Source: Candidatus Trichorickettsia mobilis
Lineage (GTDB): Bacteria > Pseudomonadota > Alphaproteobacteria > Rickettsiales > Rickettsiaceae
Assembly (NCBI RefSeq): GCF_034366785.1
Contig: NZ_CP112932.1
Location: forward strand, 744,001-808,000
Direction of reading: 5' to 3'
DNA: 64,000 nt
This document shows positions 38,367 through 47,137 of this stretch, piece after piece. Below the pieces are notes generated by a model. It was given only the letters and a program-made list of their open reading frames with translations, was not told the origin of the DNA and did no database searches. Made by a program: the position numbers and the translations under genes. Positions within the stretch are counted from its first letter, which is position 1, and the number at the start of each line of letters is the position of its first letter.

Positions 38367-38393
38367 TATGTTTTGTTTACATCTACCCTCTTA

Positions 38394-38540
38394 GAGCCTG
38401 TCAGATCAGTAGATATAAGAGAGGAAGTTTTAGGAAAAACGAAGTCGAGTACCGTAAGCAGTTTTTTGGTTTGTTTCGGAACTTCGACTGCGTTTTGAGT
38501 GAGCAAAATTACCTCTTATATCTACTGATTTGACAGGCTC
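38394..38540. repeat. Palindromic element, GAGCCTGTC family, copy 1
   Basis: 147 bp. GAGCCTGTCAGATCAGTAGA and the mirrored TCTACTGATTTGACAGGCTC form arms of about 29 bp with one mismatch. The interior holds CGAAGTCGAGTACCG. Nearly identical in sequence to the copy at 49472-49617, differing at only a handful of positions. Confidence 0.88.
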
Positions 38541-38599
38541 TAAGATAGGCTCTTAGGTTTTTGTAAGCTTTGATGTTCTATAGTTGTGTTCGCAAAAGA

Positions 38600-38791
38600 G
38601 TGTTTATTAAATCATATGTGCCAAATTAAGGAAAAGAGACGATATGAACCGTCTTGTTTGAGGTCACGTTAGGCCGTAGCAATCAGTAAATAGTTGTTTT
38701 CCATTTCCTGAATTGCTTTCTACAACGCCATCGCAATGACGGTTCATATCGTCTCTTTTCCTTAATTTGGCACATATAGTTCAATAAACAC
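38600..38791. repeat. Palindromic element with 39-bp perfect arms
   Basis: 192 bp. From TATGTGCCAAATTAAGG (starting 38615) the next 39 bases are perfectly mirrored at the right (ending at 38776 with CCTTAATTTGGCACATA). Outer GTGTTTATT and AATAAACAC extend the arms. Shares GAGACGATATGAAC and CGCAATGACGG with the 34697 element. Confidence 0.85.
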
Positions 38792-38916
38792 CTACAATTT
38801 GCACCTTTCCTGTATGATTCAACTGCTGCAAAGCTTAATCTAATTCAGACGAAATTAGACTTTGGAATTCATTTCTGGTTGTGATTTAAATTCATAAATC
38901 ACTATTATTATAATAA

Positions 38917-39065
38917 TAGACCTCTTGCATAACCTAGAGATGGTCGAGGAATTTTTCAGACAAAACTCGTCTCCGTTCCGCAAGCAGTTCCTTTGTTTGT
39001 TGCGAAACGGAGACGAGTTTTGACAACAAAATTACCAACCAGAATAGGTTAATGCAAGAGGTCTA
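38917..39065. repeat. Palindromic element, TAGACCTC family
   Basis: 149 bp, closely similar to the element at 27578-27722, including CTCGTCTCCGTTCCGCAAGC and GACAACAAAATTACCAACCAG. The right end lies 83 bp before rsmA. Confidence 0.85.
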
Positions 39066-39148
39066 ATTTATAAATCAAGAATTTTGTACGCAATGCCTAG
39101 GTTATACGATCTATCTGCTAAAAACATCTTAAAAAGTCTATAATATAA

Positions 39149-39976
39149 ATGTTACCATCCATTGCACAACATGCTAATCAACATGGTATTCATCCATTAA
39201 AACGGTATGGACAAAATTTTCTCTTTGATTTTTCTTTATGTGAGAAAATAGTACGAGTTAGCCAACTTAAAATTGGTGCTAATGTAATAGAGATAGGGCC
39301 TGGAACTGCAGGATTAACTAGAGCTATTTTAGCTAGTACACCTAAGTCACTGACTGTTATTGAAGCAGATTATCGATGTGTAGCTTTACTGGCAGAAATT
39401 AAACATTTATATCCAAATTTATGTATTATTCAAGGCGATGCTTTAAACTGGAAATTATCTGACTTAACTACTAACGACCATAAGATCGACATAATTTCTA
39501 ATCTACCTTATCAAATAGGTACTACTCTATTAATTCAATGGCTAAAAAGTACTAATTATATTAATAGCATCACTGTAATGTTGCAACGTGAGGTAGTCGA
39601 TCGTATTTGTGCAAAACCGGGAACAAAAACTTATGGTAGATTATCAATATTGTGCCAACTAATTTGTGATGTACAAAAATGTTTTGATGTTGCACCTAAA
39701 GCATTTTATCCACCGCCAAAAGTATATTCAAGCGTGGTAAGATTATCTCCATTAGCAGTAATTCCAGAAATATCCATAATAGAGCGGGTAGAATTAATCA
39801 CAAGAACAGCTTTTGGTGAACGACGTAAAATGCTTAGGTCTTCCTTGCGGTCTCTAGATAAAAATATTGAAGATATATTATATAGTATTAATATAGATCC
39901 AGAGAGTAGAGCTGAGAACCTCACACCAACAGATTATCTGACTTTAGCCAATTTAAAATTAAATTTCTTATCTTAG
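39149..39976 (+). CDS. rsmA: 16S rRNA adenine dimethyltransferase
   Basis: 275 aa. Family marks are in order: [13 protein letters not shown] (substrate/SAM entry), [16 protein letters not shown] (motif I), IEADYRC (motif II), and [14 protein letters not shown] (catalytic motif IV NLPY), then the C-terminal helical domain with [12 protein letters not shown]. It dimethylates A1518 and A1519 of 16S rRNA (E. coli numbering) during 30S maturation. Also known as ksgA. The stop is two bases before the MscS gene. Confidence 0.96.
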   Translation: MLPSIAQHANQHGIHPLKRYGQNFLFDFSLCEKIVRVSQLKIGANVIEIGPGTAGLTRAILASTPKSLTVIEADYRCVALLAEIKHLYPNLCIIQGDALNWKLSDLTTNDHKIDIISNLPYQIGTTLLIQWLKSTNYINSITVMLQREVVDRICAKPGTKTYGRLSILCQLICDVQKCFDVAPKAFYPPPKVYSSVVRLSPLAVIPEISIIERVELITRTAFGERRKMLRSSLRSLDKNIEDILYSINIDPESRAENLTPTDYLTLANLKLNFLS

Positions 39977-39978
39977 AT

Positions 39979-41157
39979 ATGAAAATACTAGACAACTATA
40001 ATAATTGGAATCAAGAAATTGTCATACTTAGCTTGATGATGCTATTCGCTATAATTTTTGTAATGTTTTTACAAAAATTTATGATTTCTACAATTAAACA
40101 TTTTGTTCATAAATTTAATCCAACTTATGTCAATATATTAGAGCAATATAATTTTTTCCGTTATCTGTTACACAGTTGTTTTGCTTTATATTTATTATTC
40201 TGGAGTAATTTATTTCGTCTTAGCGGTATTTTTTCTCCATTTTTTTATAATATACAAAAAATTGCCCTTGCTATATACTCGACCATTGCGATTGCGTTGT
40301 TATTAATAGCAATAAACAATATTGCAAGCCGAATATATGCAACTAATGCAGTAGTAAAGCGCATTCCTATTCGTTTACATGCACAAATATTAAAAATATT
40401 TATCTCAATTTGTGCAGTAGTAATTATTATCTCATACGCTTTCAATATTTCTTTAATTTCTCTAGCTACAAGCTTAGGCGCAACAACTGCATTATTGACC
40501 TTTGTATTTAAAGATACAGTATTAGGTTTATTAGCTAGCTTACAATTAACATTCCAAGACATAGTTCAAGTAGGAGATTGGATATCTGTACCACAATATA
40601 ATGTCCTGGGAGAAGTTTTAGAAATTACTATCACGGTAGTCAAAGTAAAAAATCCTGATCAAACAACTTCAACTATTCCTACATCAACATTACTTGCAAC
40701 AAATGTAATTAACTGGCGAAACGTATATGAAGTAGGCGGTAGAAGGCTACAAACTGCAATTTATATTGATATAAATACTATAATGTTTTGTTCACAAGAG
40801 CTTTTAACTCACTTACAGCAAGTATGTCTTATTTATGATGAGAGCTTTAGAGTGAATGGTGCAGACAGTAAGATAACAAATATTACTCTTTTCCGTTTGT
40901 ATGCATATAGATATTTGACAAATCATCAGCAAATACATCAAAAAGAGTTTAATTTTATTGTGCGTGAATTAGATCCAGCTCCTACCGGATTACCCATAGA
41001 AATTTATATCTTTACCAAAGAAGTAGAGTGGTCTAAATATGAAAACGTAAAAGCTGAAATTATTGATCATTTAATTTCAATTCTACCAGAATTTAAATTG
41101 AAAGTATTTCAATATCATACTGCCAGTCAATTTTGTCCTCCTCAACTGCTTAAATAA
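39979..41157 (+). CDS. MscS-family mechanosensitive channel
   Basis: 392 aa. Several N-terminal membrane segments lead to the pore helix region SLATSLGATTALLTFVFKD (about 160-178) and the MscS beta domain FQDIVQVGDWI, followed by a C-terminal cytoplasmic vestibule. Such channels open under membrane tension on hypo-osmotic shock. The sequence is nearer to the larger YbdG/YnaI-like forms than to small MscS. Two bases downstream of rsmA, thus likely co-transcribed. Confidence 0.88.
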   Translation: MKILDNYNNWNQEIVILSLMMLFAIIFVMFLQKFMISTIKHFVHKFNPTYVNILEQYNFFRYLLHSCFALYLLFWSNLFRLSGIFSPFFYNIQKIALAIYSTIAIALLLIAINNIASRIYATNAVVKRIPIRLHAQILKIFISICAVVIIISYAFNISLISLATSLGATTALLTFVFKDTVLGLLASLQLTFQDIVQVGDWISVPQYNVLGEVLEITITVVKVKNPDQTTSTIPTSTLLATNVINWRNVYEVGGRRLQTAIYIDINTIMFCSQELLTHLQQVCLIYDESFRVNGADSKITNITLFRLYAYRYLTNHQQIHQKEFNFIVRELDPAPTGLPIEIYIFTKEVEWSKYENVKAEIIDHLISILPEFKLKVFQYHTASQFCPPQLLK

Positions 41158-41249
41158 TAGATTCAACATGAAAAAAGCTTATTGCAACGATCTCTTGCGT
41201 GCTTTATATTATATCTTTAACAGTCTAAATTCTTGAAGAACCCAATCTC

Positions 41250-41798
41250 ATGCTAAATTCTAAACATGTAGTATTAGTAAATGACCAAGACGAGGTATTG
41301 GGTACTGTAGACAAACTCGCAGTACACGATCTTAATACTCCGCTACATAGAGGGGTATCCGTATTTATTTTTAACTCTAAACGGCAACTATTGCTGCAAA
41401 GAAGACATCCATCTAAGAAAACATGGCCTAATTTCTGGTCAAACAGTTTTTGCGGTCATCCGCAACTTGATGAAACATATGAACAGGCAGCATTTCGTCA
41501 TGCTCAATTTGAGTTAGGTCTAAAGTTAGACGAACTATCATTAATTTCTGATTATCGTTATAAATTTATGCATAACAATATTGTGGAGAATGAAATATGT
41601 CCTATCTACTTTACAATTTCAGATCAATTAATGTTGCCAAATTTTAAGGAAATCTCAGAAACTAAGTGGATAAAGTGGACTGAATTTTTACATTCTACTA
41701 CAACTACACCAGAAATATTTACGCCCTGGTGTATAGAAGAGGCTAAAATATTACAAGAAAGTGATATATTTAAACGATATTTCTCTGAATTGATTTAG
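41250..41798 (+). CDS. idi: Isopentenyl-diphosphate delta-isomerase, type 1 (Nudix)
   Basis: 182 aa. The type 1 marks are clear: LHRGVSVFIFNSKRQLLLQR, WPNFWSNSFCGHP (catalytic Cys), a degenerate Nudix box ETYEQAAFRHAQFELG, and NEICPIYF with the catalytic Glu. It interconverts isopentenyl and dimethylallyl diphosphate for ubiquinone and undecaprenyl phosphate. As I recall, Rickettsia genomes carry the unrelated FMN-dependent type 2 enzyme, so this variant is of interest. Confidence 0.92.
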   Translation: MLNSKHVVLVNDQDEVLGTVDKLAVHDLNTPLHRGVSVFIFNSKRQLLLQRRHPSKKTWPNFWSNSFCGHPQLDETYEQAAFRHAQFELGLKLDELSLISDYRYKFMHNNIVENEICPIYFTISDQLMLPNFKEISETKWIKWTEFLHSTTTTPEIFTPWCIEEAKILQESDIFKRYFSELI

Positions 41799-41866
41799 CT
41801 GCCTCAGTTTAATGACGCTATACAGCTTTGATTTAATAACGTCGGTTAGGGTAACGTCAAATTTTA

Positions 41867-42141
41867 AGCGTTCACGGTTTTTAGAAAAAGTCATCATTGT
41901 GGGATTTTGTTAAAAATTTAAGCAATTGTCCAAAGTCTTTGTAATGTAAAGTTGAATTATAACATAATTTTTATAGAAGTCATGCTGAATTCATTTCAGC
42001 ATCTCCTAAAACCATCTTAAATAACTATATACCTCTCTTTTACTCGAGCTGCAACTGGATCACTACGCGGAGCCTTACGGCTCCTCGTGATGACGCCTTG
42101 TATGCGGTTACTAACGTCAAACTAAAAAACTCGTGAACGCT
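41867..42141. repeat. Large palindromic element, AGCGTTCACG ends
   Basis: AGCGTTCACG at 41867-41876 and CGTGAACGCT at 42132-42141 are inverted ends of a 275-bp unit. Inside is CATGCTGAATTCATTTCAGC, repeated in part at about 32200. A GGAGCCTTACGGCTCC hairpin occurs at about 42070. A solo left end is at 27362. No gene. Confidence 0.65.
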
Positions 42142-42230
42142 CACGCTTACACTCTTAGCTGAAATGTATTATTTTTATTTTTCAATAAATCATACCAATA
42201 TAATGATTTTTTCAAAGGTCGTTTTGACTT

Positions 42231-42776
42231 CTACGACCTACCGGCACCTTGAGTTTGCTTTAGATCTTTTGGAGCAACAGAAGTACGTCCCTCTATTTTT
42301 GGATTAGCTATACTTTCTACAGTTTTTTGCGCAACCTCAAGGTTTTTTGCAACAATTAATATTGGATCTACTAAAGTTTTTACCTTTTCTTGTAACTTAG
42401 TTTTAAAATCACCAGTAGCGACTTGATTCTTATCAAGCTCTATGGTACCAGTGCCACGATTCTTGCGGTCAAGAATCTCCTTCGTACCTTCACGAAAATC
42501 CTCTACAAGTTCTTTTGCCAATGTTTCAATAATCTGCGCCCCATTTTTTGGTGTCATTACCTTTGAGATATCTTTCCCTTCATTTTCTATCTTAATCTGA
42601 TGAATAACATTTTTTAATGCATTTTCAATAATCTTGGCATCACTAAATCTTGCGCCACCTTCTTCTATTGCTGCTGCGCCGAATAAATTTGCACTAATTG
42701 TGTTGGCTACAGTTTCTATACCTTCGTGTTCTTTCTTATTTAGTGGATAAAGATCAGGTACTTGTGCTTGTGATAG
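42231..42776 (-). pseudogene. Frameshifted C-terminal tail of the giant pentapeptide protein
   Basis: The frame starting at the ATG at 42555-42557 (108 aa) continues upstream without a stop to about 42776, where it meets the end of the 1290-aa frame one base out of register. Read through, it gives KLSQAQVPDLYPLNKKEHEG and a helical domain with ANTISANLFGAAAIEEGG, which resembles the TISANIIADEVTTSLFKEG segment of the repeated modules upstream. A run of five T (A on the coding strand) at 42777-42781 is the probable site. Either a real frameshift, slippage, or a sequencing error. Confidence 0.75.
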
Positions 42777-45700
42777 TTTTTATCTCTTCTTCGTTTAGTT
42801 TGATTGTGCCACAAGCAACATTCATTTCGGCAGTAATCTTATTTGCTATTGTTTCGACTGGGATATTTGCTTTTAGTTGAATTCTTTCATCATTGCGTGT
42901 TACTGCCCCAAGCATAGTTTTTTCTGTAGCATTATTTTTTATTACTTCAGTAATTTCAGCAATTAGCTTACCTCCCTCAAGAGTTCCTAAAAATTTATTA
43001 AGATCAACTCCAGGATTATCTTGAGTAAATTTAGTGGTCGCTTGTTGTGTTAATTGTTTAATAGTTAGACCATCTTTACCACGACCGGTACCTTCTTTGA
43101 ATAAGTTTGTGGTTACCTCATCAGCGATCCCTTGTGCAGCTACAGCATTACGAGTTGTTTCGAGATCATTAGTTCTGTTTTCTAGAAGTATAGTCATTAT
43201 ATTACTAGTTTTACCTTCATAATCAGCAACGTGAGTTATTTTTGCTGGATCGATTGGAAAGTTTTTATCGGTTATATCTTTAGGAGTTGCAGCTAAGCTC
43301 TCGTTTATATATTTTTTAACAGCACCGCTCTCACGAATAAGTTCTTTAATATTAGCGTTAAGAGCTGTTTTTTGTTCAGTACTCATCGGAGTACCAGCAT
43401 TACCTGCAACCTCAGCAATTGCATTAACTACTTTTTCAATCGCCTTATCACCTTGCTGTTTTATTATATCTGCAAATGCTCCTTTATCGGTTATAGCTGT
43501 CTTATTGAAATTATAAGTCTCAACAAATAATTGTTTATTTTCTGGAAATTTTACGTCAGTGAGATTAGTTTCTTTAAGGTTGACGTTGTCCATTGAAGTC
43601 ACTTTAGTTAAATCAGCCAGTTTTAATGATTTTCCTGATAAATCGATGCCAGAAAAATCTCCGACAAGTTTTTTATTTTCCAATGAAATCTCTTTTCCTT
43701 CAGCGATCATGCGTTTTAAATCAGGACCAGTAATTACTCCATGAGTATCATTAATTTGGGTCTTGATTCTATTTGCTGCATCTTCAACTGAAATATTTGT
43801 TTTTAGTTGAATTCTGTCACTATCCATTCTTACTGTTCCAGCCCAGGTTTTCTCTATTATTTTATTATTAGGGTCTCGTATGGTTTCAGTGATGCCATTA
43901 ATTAATTGAGGTTTTTGCTCTGGATTATCCAAAGCTGTAGCTAGTCCAGTTTTGATTTCAGGATTGTCTTGAGCAAATTTGACTACCGCTTGTTGTGTTA
44001 TCTGTTTAATAGTTAGACCATCTTGACCACGACCGGTACCTTCTTTGAATAAGCTTGTAGTTACCTCATCAGCGATTATATTTGCTGATATAGTATTACG
44101 GATTGTTGCAATATCACTAGTTTTGTTCTCTAAAAGTATAGTCATTATATTACTAGTTTTACCGGTATAATCAGCAACGTGAGTTATGTTTTTCGGATCA
44201 ATTGGGAATTTTTTATTGAGTGTGTCTTCAGGAGTTGCTTCCAAGCCCTTTTTGATATATTCACCAACAGCACCACCATCACGAACTAGTTCTTTGATAG
44301 TAGTATTAAGAGCAGTTTTTTGAGCATCGGTCATTGCTGGTTCGTGTCTATCTGTAACAACTCTAGCAATTTGAATTACTGCTTTATCAATAACTTTATC
44401 TTGTTGAGCTTGAATTGTTTCCTGAGAAATTGCACCTGCAGTAACAACTGCTTTATCAAGGTTATAAGTATCTGCTAATATTTTACCTTCTGGCAATTTT
44501 ACCTTGGTTAAATTAATATCTTTTAGATTTGCATTTTGCATTGAGGTAATTCCAGTAAAATCAGCTCCATCTAACGGTACTTTTAAGAAATCCGCATTGC
44601 TGAAATCTCCTACAAATTTTACTCCGTTTAACGAGATATTGCCCTTTTCTACTTCACTACGGATACTTTTAAAGGTAGCAGCATCTATGGTTGCTCCAGT
44701 GAAATCTGTATTTTTGAAAGATGCACCATCAAAAGTTGTATTTTTAAATATTGTATCTTTAAATGAAACATTTTCTAGCTTGGAATTAGCAAAATTATTT
44801 CCTTCAATTATCAAATTTTCTAGTTTTAATTTTTCATCTGCGCTCTTACCTGCAATTGTCATATTCTGCAATAAGCTATTAATTAAATTTGGATTTGTCT
44901 TTAGTTCAGGTTCAAGATCTTTTTTTAGATAATCATTGAATTTTAGCGGCTCTGTAGTATCTCGATACGCATAAACTGAGTCTTTTAAAGTCTGAGTTAC
45001 CCATTCCTGTTGTTGTGCTTTTGCTTCAGCTGATGGCGTTCCTGCCCCGGTTGCCCACTGATATGCAGCTCGTATACCCTGTGTTGTGACATTTGCTGCG
45101 ATATTTGCTGCAGATGTAGGGTCATTATATGCTATGGTAGCAAGAATTTGTGTTCCGTACTTAGCCATCTCTGTTTTATTACCGTCATCATATGCTTGTA
45201 CTAAATGTCTCATTGGTTCTGGATTTTGTAATATAGTGTTAGCAATCTGCCCTACATCAGCTCCTGCAAGATATTTTGAAACCACTGATTCTGGATCTTT
45301 CTTTAATTCACCAACTACCTTATTCACTATTTGTTTTAAATTTTCTGTATTGCTTTTGATATAGTCTTTTAATTCATGATTCTCGAGTAACAGACATGTT
45401 TCTTTGGCAACATTAGTCCACTTTCCTTGTTGATAAGCTTCGGCAATTTGCTCAACTTTTTCTTTAACCTGGTTATTTTTTATTAATATTGTAAAGATCT
45501 GTCCAATATCGTCTGTAACTTTTACTCCTATTGTTGCTTCCACTGCTTTTGCTGTGAGCTCTACCCCAGCTTTAGCGAGAGCTCCTTGAAGTTGAGGGTC
45601 TTTCGCCAATTCACTAAATTTTTGAGTGATCTCAGTATAATTGCCAGTTTTTTGGGCATCAATAATTTCGATCAGTTCTTTTGGATGCTTCAGTAGAGCT

Positions 45701-46626
45701 GGTACGATGTCATACAATTCTCCTTTAAGCCCCATCCCCTTAAGAGCAGGAGTTTGCTCAATGGTTGTATTTAACACATTAACAAATAGATCTCTGTTTT
45801 CAGAGAAATATTTTTCAATATTTGAGTTGTCCTTAACGTTAGACAGCAACGTTTTAACCATTTCTGGGTAGTCGCTTTTTTGAAATTGATTGAAAACTTT
45901 TTGTAGTACCTCAGGTTTGTCTAATAATAAGGGAAAAATCTTGGTAACTTGAGGCAAATCTTTAGTAGCAAGACCATACTGATTTAAGGTCTTGTCTAAA
46001 TTATTCATATCCATGAATTGTGGCAGCATTTTATTGATTGTAGTGCCGAAAGTTGGGGCATTATGTTGTAGAAATTGCTGAAATGAGCGGTCATTGATGG
46101 CTAAAGCAATGGCGTCAGTAGCAATTTTTGACATATTAGCTTTTGAAGAAATAGCTTCAACTGCCATATTTTTGAGTTTTGTTAAATTTGCAGTGTTAGC
46201 TATAGTACCTTTAAGCGCTGTCATTGATTTCTCATTGAACAGCTCAGGGTTATCCTTAACCACGGTAATGCCAATGCCTGATAATGCCTGAGTCAATTGA
46301 GGTAATCGTTCAGTTATATCTTGAATGAAAGGCAATAGTTTTGGCTTTTCTAATAGATCTTTTTGAAAATCAGGATCTTTGAAAGCCTTAGTTATTTTAT
46401 CACTATTCCACCATAATTTAATAGCCGCTCCAAAACCAATTTCACTTATTGCCTTCCATGCGAGACCAAAACTCCAATCAGGGTTAGGCTTGGTATAATC
46501 TTTAATAAAACGGTCGAAAATTTCTCCCGTGCCTTTCTTTTTGGCAAGAACACCATCTATCAATAGATTAAGACCTTCCCATGATTTTCTTTTTTGTTCT
46601 AAGGTTAATTCTGATTCCTCTGCCAT
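42754..46626 (-). CDS. Giant helical / pentapeptide-repeat protein (C-terminus frameshifted)
   Basis: 1290 aa in this frame, about 1460 aa if the tail is joined. Residues 1-600 are almost wholly helical with no known domain; about 620-690 is a pentapeptide-repeat block (KNTTFDGASFKNTDFTGATI). Then follows a roughly 310-aa module present twice in tandem (about 690-1000 and 1000-1290), each with a short pentapeptide segment, DLTKVTSMDNVNL / DFTGITSMQNANL, a helical part, and HVADYEGKTSNIMTILLEN. No signal peptide. It is the second pentapeptide protein of the window and probably an effector-like or structural protein. Function unknown. Confidence 0.8.
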   Translation of the reverse strand: MAEESELTLEQKRKSWEGLNLLIDGVLAKKKGTGEIFDRFIKDYTKPNPDWSFGLAWKAISEIGFGAAIKLWWNSDKITKAFKDPDFQKDLLEKPKLLPFIQDITERLPQLTQALSGIGITVVKDNPELFNEKSMTALKGTIANTANLTKLKNMAVEAISSKANMSKIATDAIALAINDRSFQQFLQHNAPTFGTTINKMLPQFMDMNNLDKTLNQYGLATKDLPQVTKIFPLLLDKPEVLQKVFNQFQKSDYPEMVKTLLSNVKDNSNIEKYFSENRDLFVNVLNTTIEQTPALKGMGLKGELYDIVPALLKHPKELIEIIDAQKTGNYTEITQKFSELAKDPQLQGALAKAGVELTAKAVEATIGVKVTDDIGQIFTILIKNNQVKEKVEQIAEAYQQGKWTNVAKETCLLLENHELKDYIKSNTENLKQIVNKVVGELKKDPESVVSKYLAGADVGQIANTILQNPEPMRHLVQAYDDGNKTEMAKYGTQILATIAYNDPTSAANIAANVTTQGIRAAYQWATGAGTPSAEAKAQQQEWVTQTLKDSVYAYRDTTEPLKFNDYLKKDLEPELKTNPNLINSLLQNMTIAGKSADEKLKLENLIIEGNNFANSKLENVSFKDTIFKNTTFDGASFKNTDFTGATIDAATFKSIRSEVEKGNISLNGVKFVGDFSNADFLKVPLDGADFTGITSMQNANLKDINLTKVKLPEGKILADTYNLDKAVVTAGAISQETIQAQQDKVIDKAVIQIARVVTDRHEPAMTDAQKTALNTTIKELVRDGGAVGEYIKKGLEATPEDTLNKKFPIDPKNITHVADYTGKTSNIMTILLENKTSDIATIRNTISANIIADEVTTSLFKEGTGRGQDGLTIKQITQQAVVKFAQDNPEIKTGLATALDNPEQKPQLINGITETIRDPNNKIIEKTWAGTVRMDSDRIQLKTNISVEDAANRIKTQINDTHGVITGPDLKRMIAEGKEISLENKKLVGDFSGIDLSGKSLKLADLTKVTSMDNVNLKETNLTDVKFPENKQLFVETYNFNKTAITDKGAFADIIKQQGDKAIEKVVNAIAEVAGNAGTPMSTEQKTALNANIKELIRESGAVKKYINESLAATPKDITDKNFPIDPAKITHVADYEGKTSNIMTILLENRTNDLETTRNAVAAQGIADEVTTNLFKEGTGRGKDGLTIKQLTQQATTKFTQDNPGVDLNKFLGTLEGGKLIAEITEVIKNNATEKTMLGAVTRNDERIQLKANIPVETIANKITAEMNVACGTIKLNEEEIKTITSTST

Positions 46627-47137
46627 AAAGACCCCTCATAATAAGCACTATATGTTGTTTTTAATGATTACTCATACAATGATATACAAGTAGAAATTAA
46701 TAATTAATTAATTTCTATTATATAAGTAACTATTATTCAAAATAAATTGAATTTTTTATCAATAAAAAAGCAGAAAAATAGTAAGGTTAAAGGGTTAACA
46801 TGCTCTTTTTTAAGATAAGCATGTCTAACAAACTTCAGGACTCTCATAGTTATAAATTTGCACAAGCTAAATACAAAATCAGTCCAGTATATTTTTAAAC
46901 TCGTTAATTACTGTCATTTATGACACACTGTTAAATATGCTGGACTTCTCTCATAAACTGCTATTACAGACAATTACGTTGTCACACACATAGAACAAAT
47001 TCAAAACAAAATGTATGTGCGGGTCAAAGCACTAAATACTTCTAATTTAGGACTGAGATTTATAGTAGAAATCAGTGACTTTTAGGTTATAGTTATTGAG
47101 CACTCTTGCCCCCGCAGTTTACGTTCCTCTACTCAAA
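46627..47137. other. Spacer, no gene seen
   Basis: 511 bp. A small hairpin (ACATGCT at 46798-46804 with AGCATGT at 46818-46824) and an imperfect inverted pair, GTCCAGTATATTT at about 46882 with AAATATGCTGGAC at about 46935, are the only structures seen. Promoter of the giant protein should lie near 46630-46700 but was not resolved. Confidence 0.4.

Noticed and set aside
34469-39065. CRISPR array suspected from dense repeats
   Set aside because: The repeats are palindromic elements of different families and irregular spacing, with no unique spacers and no cas genes.
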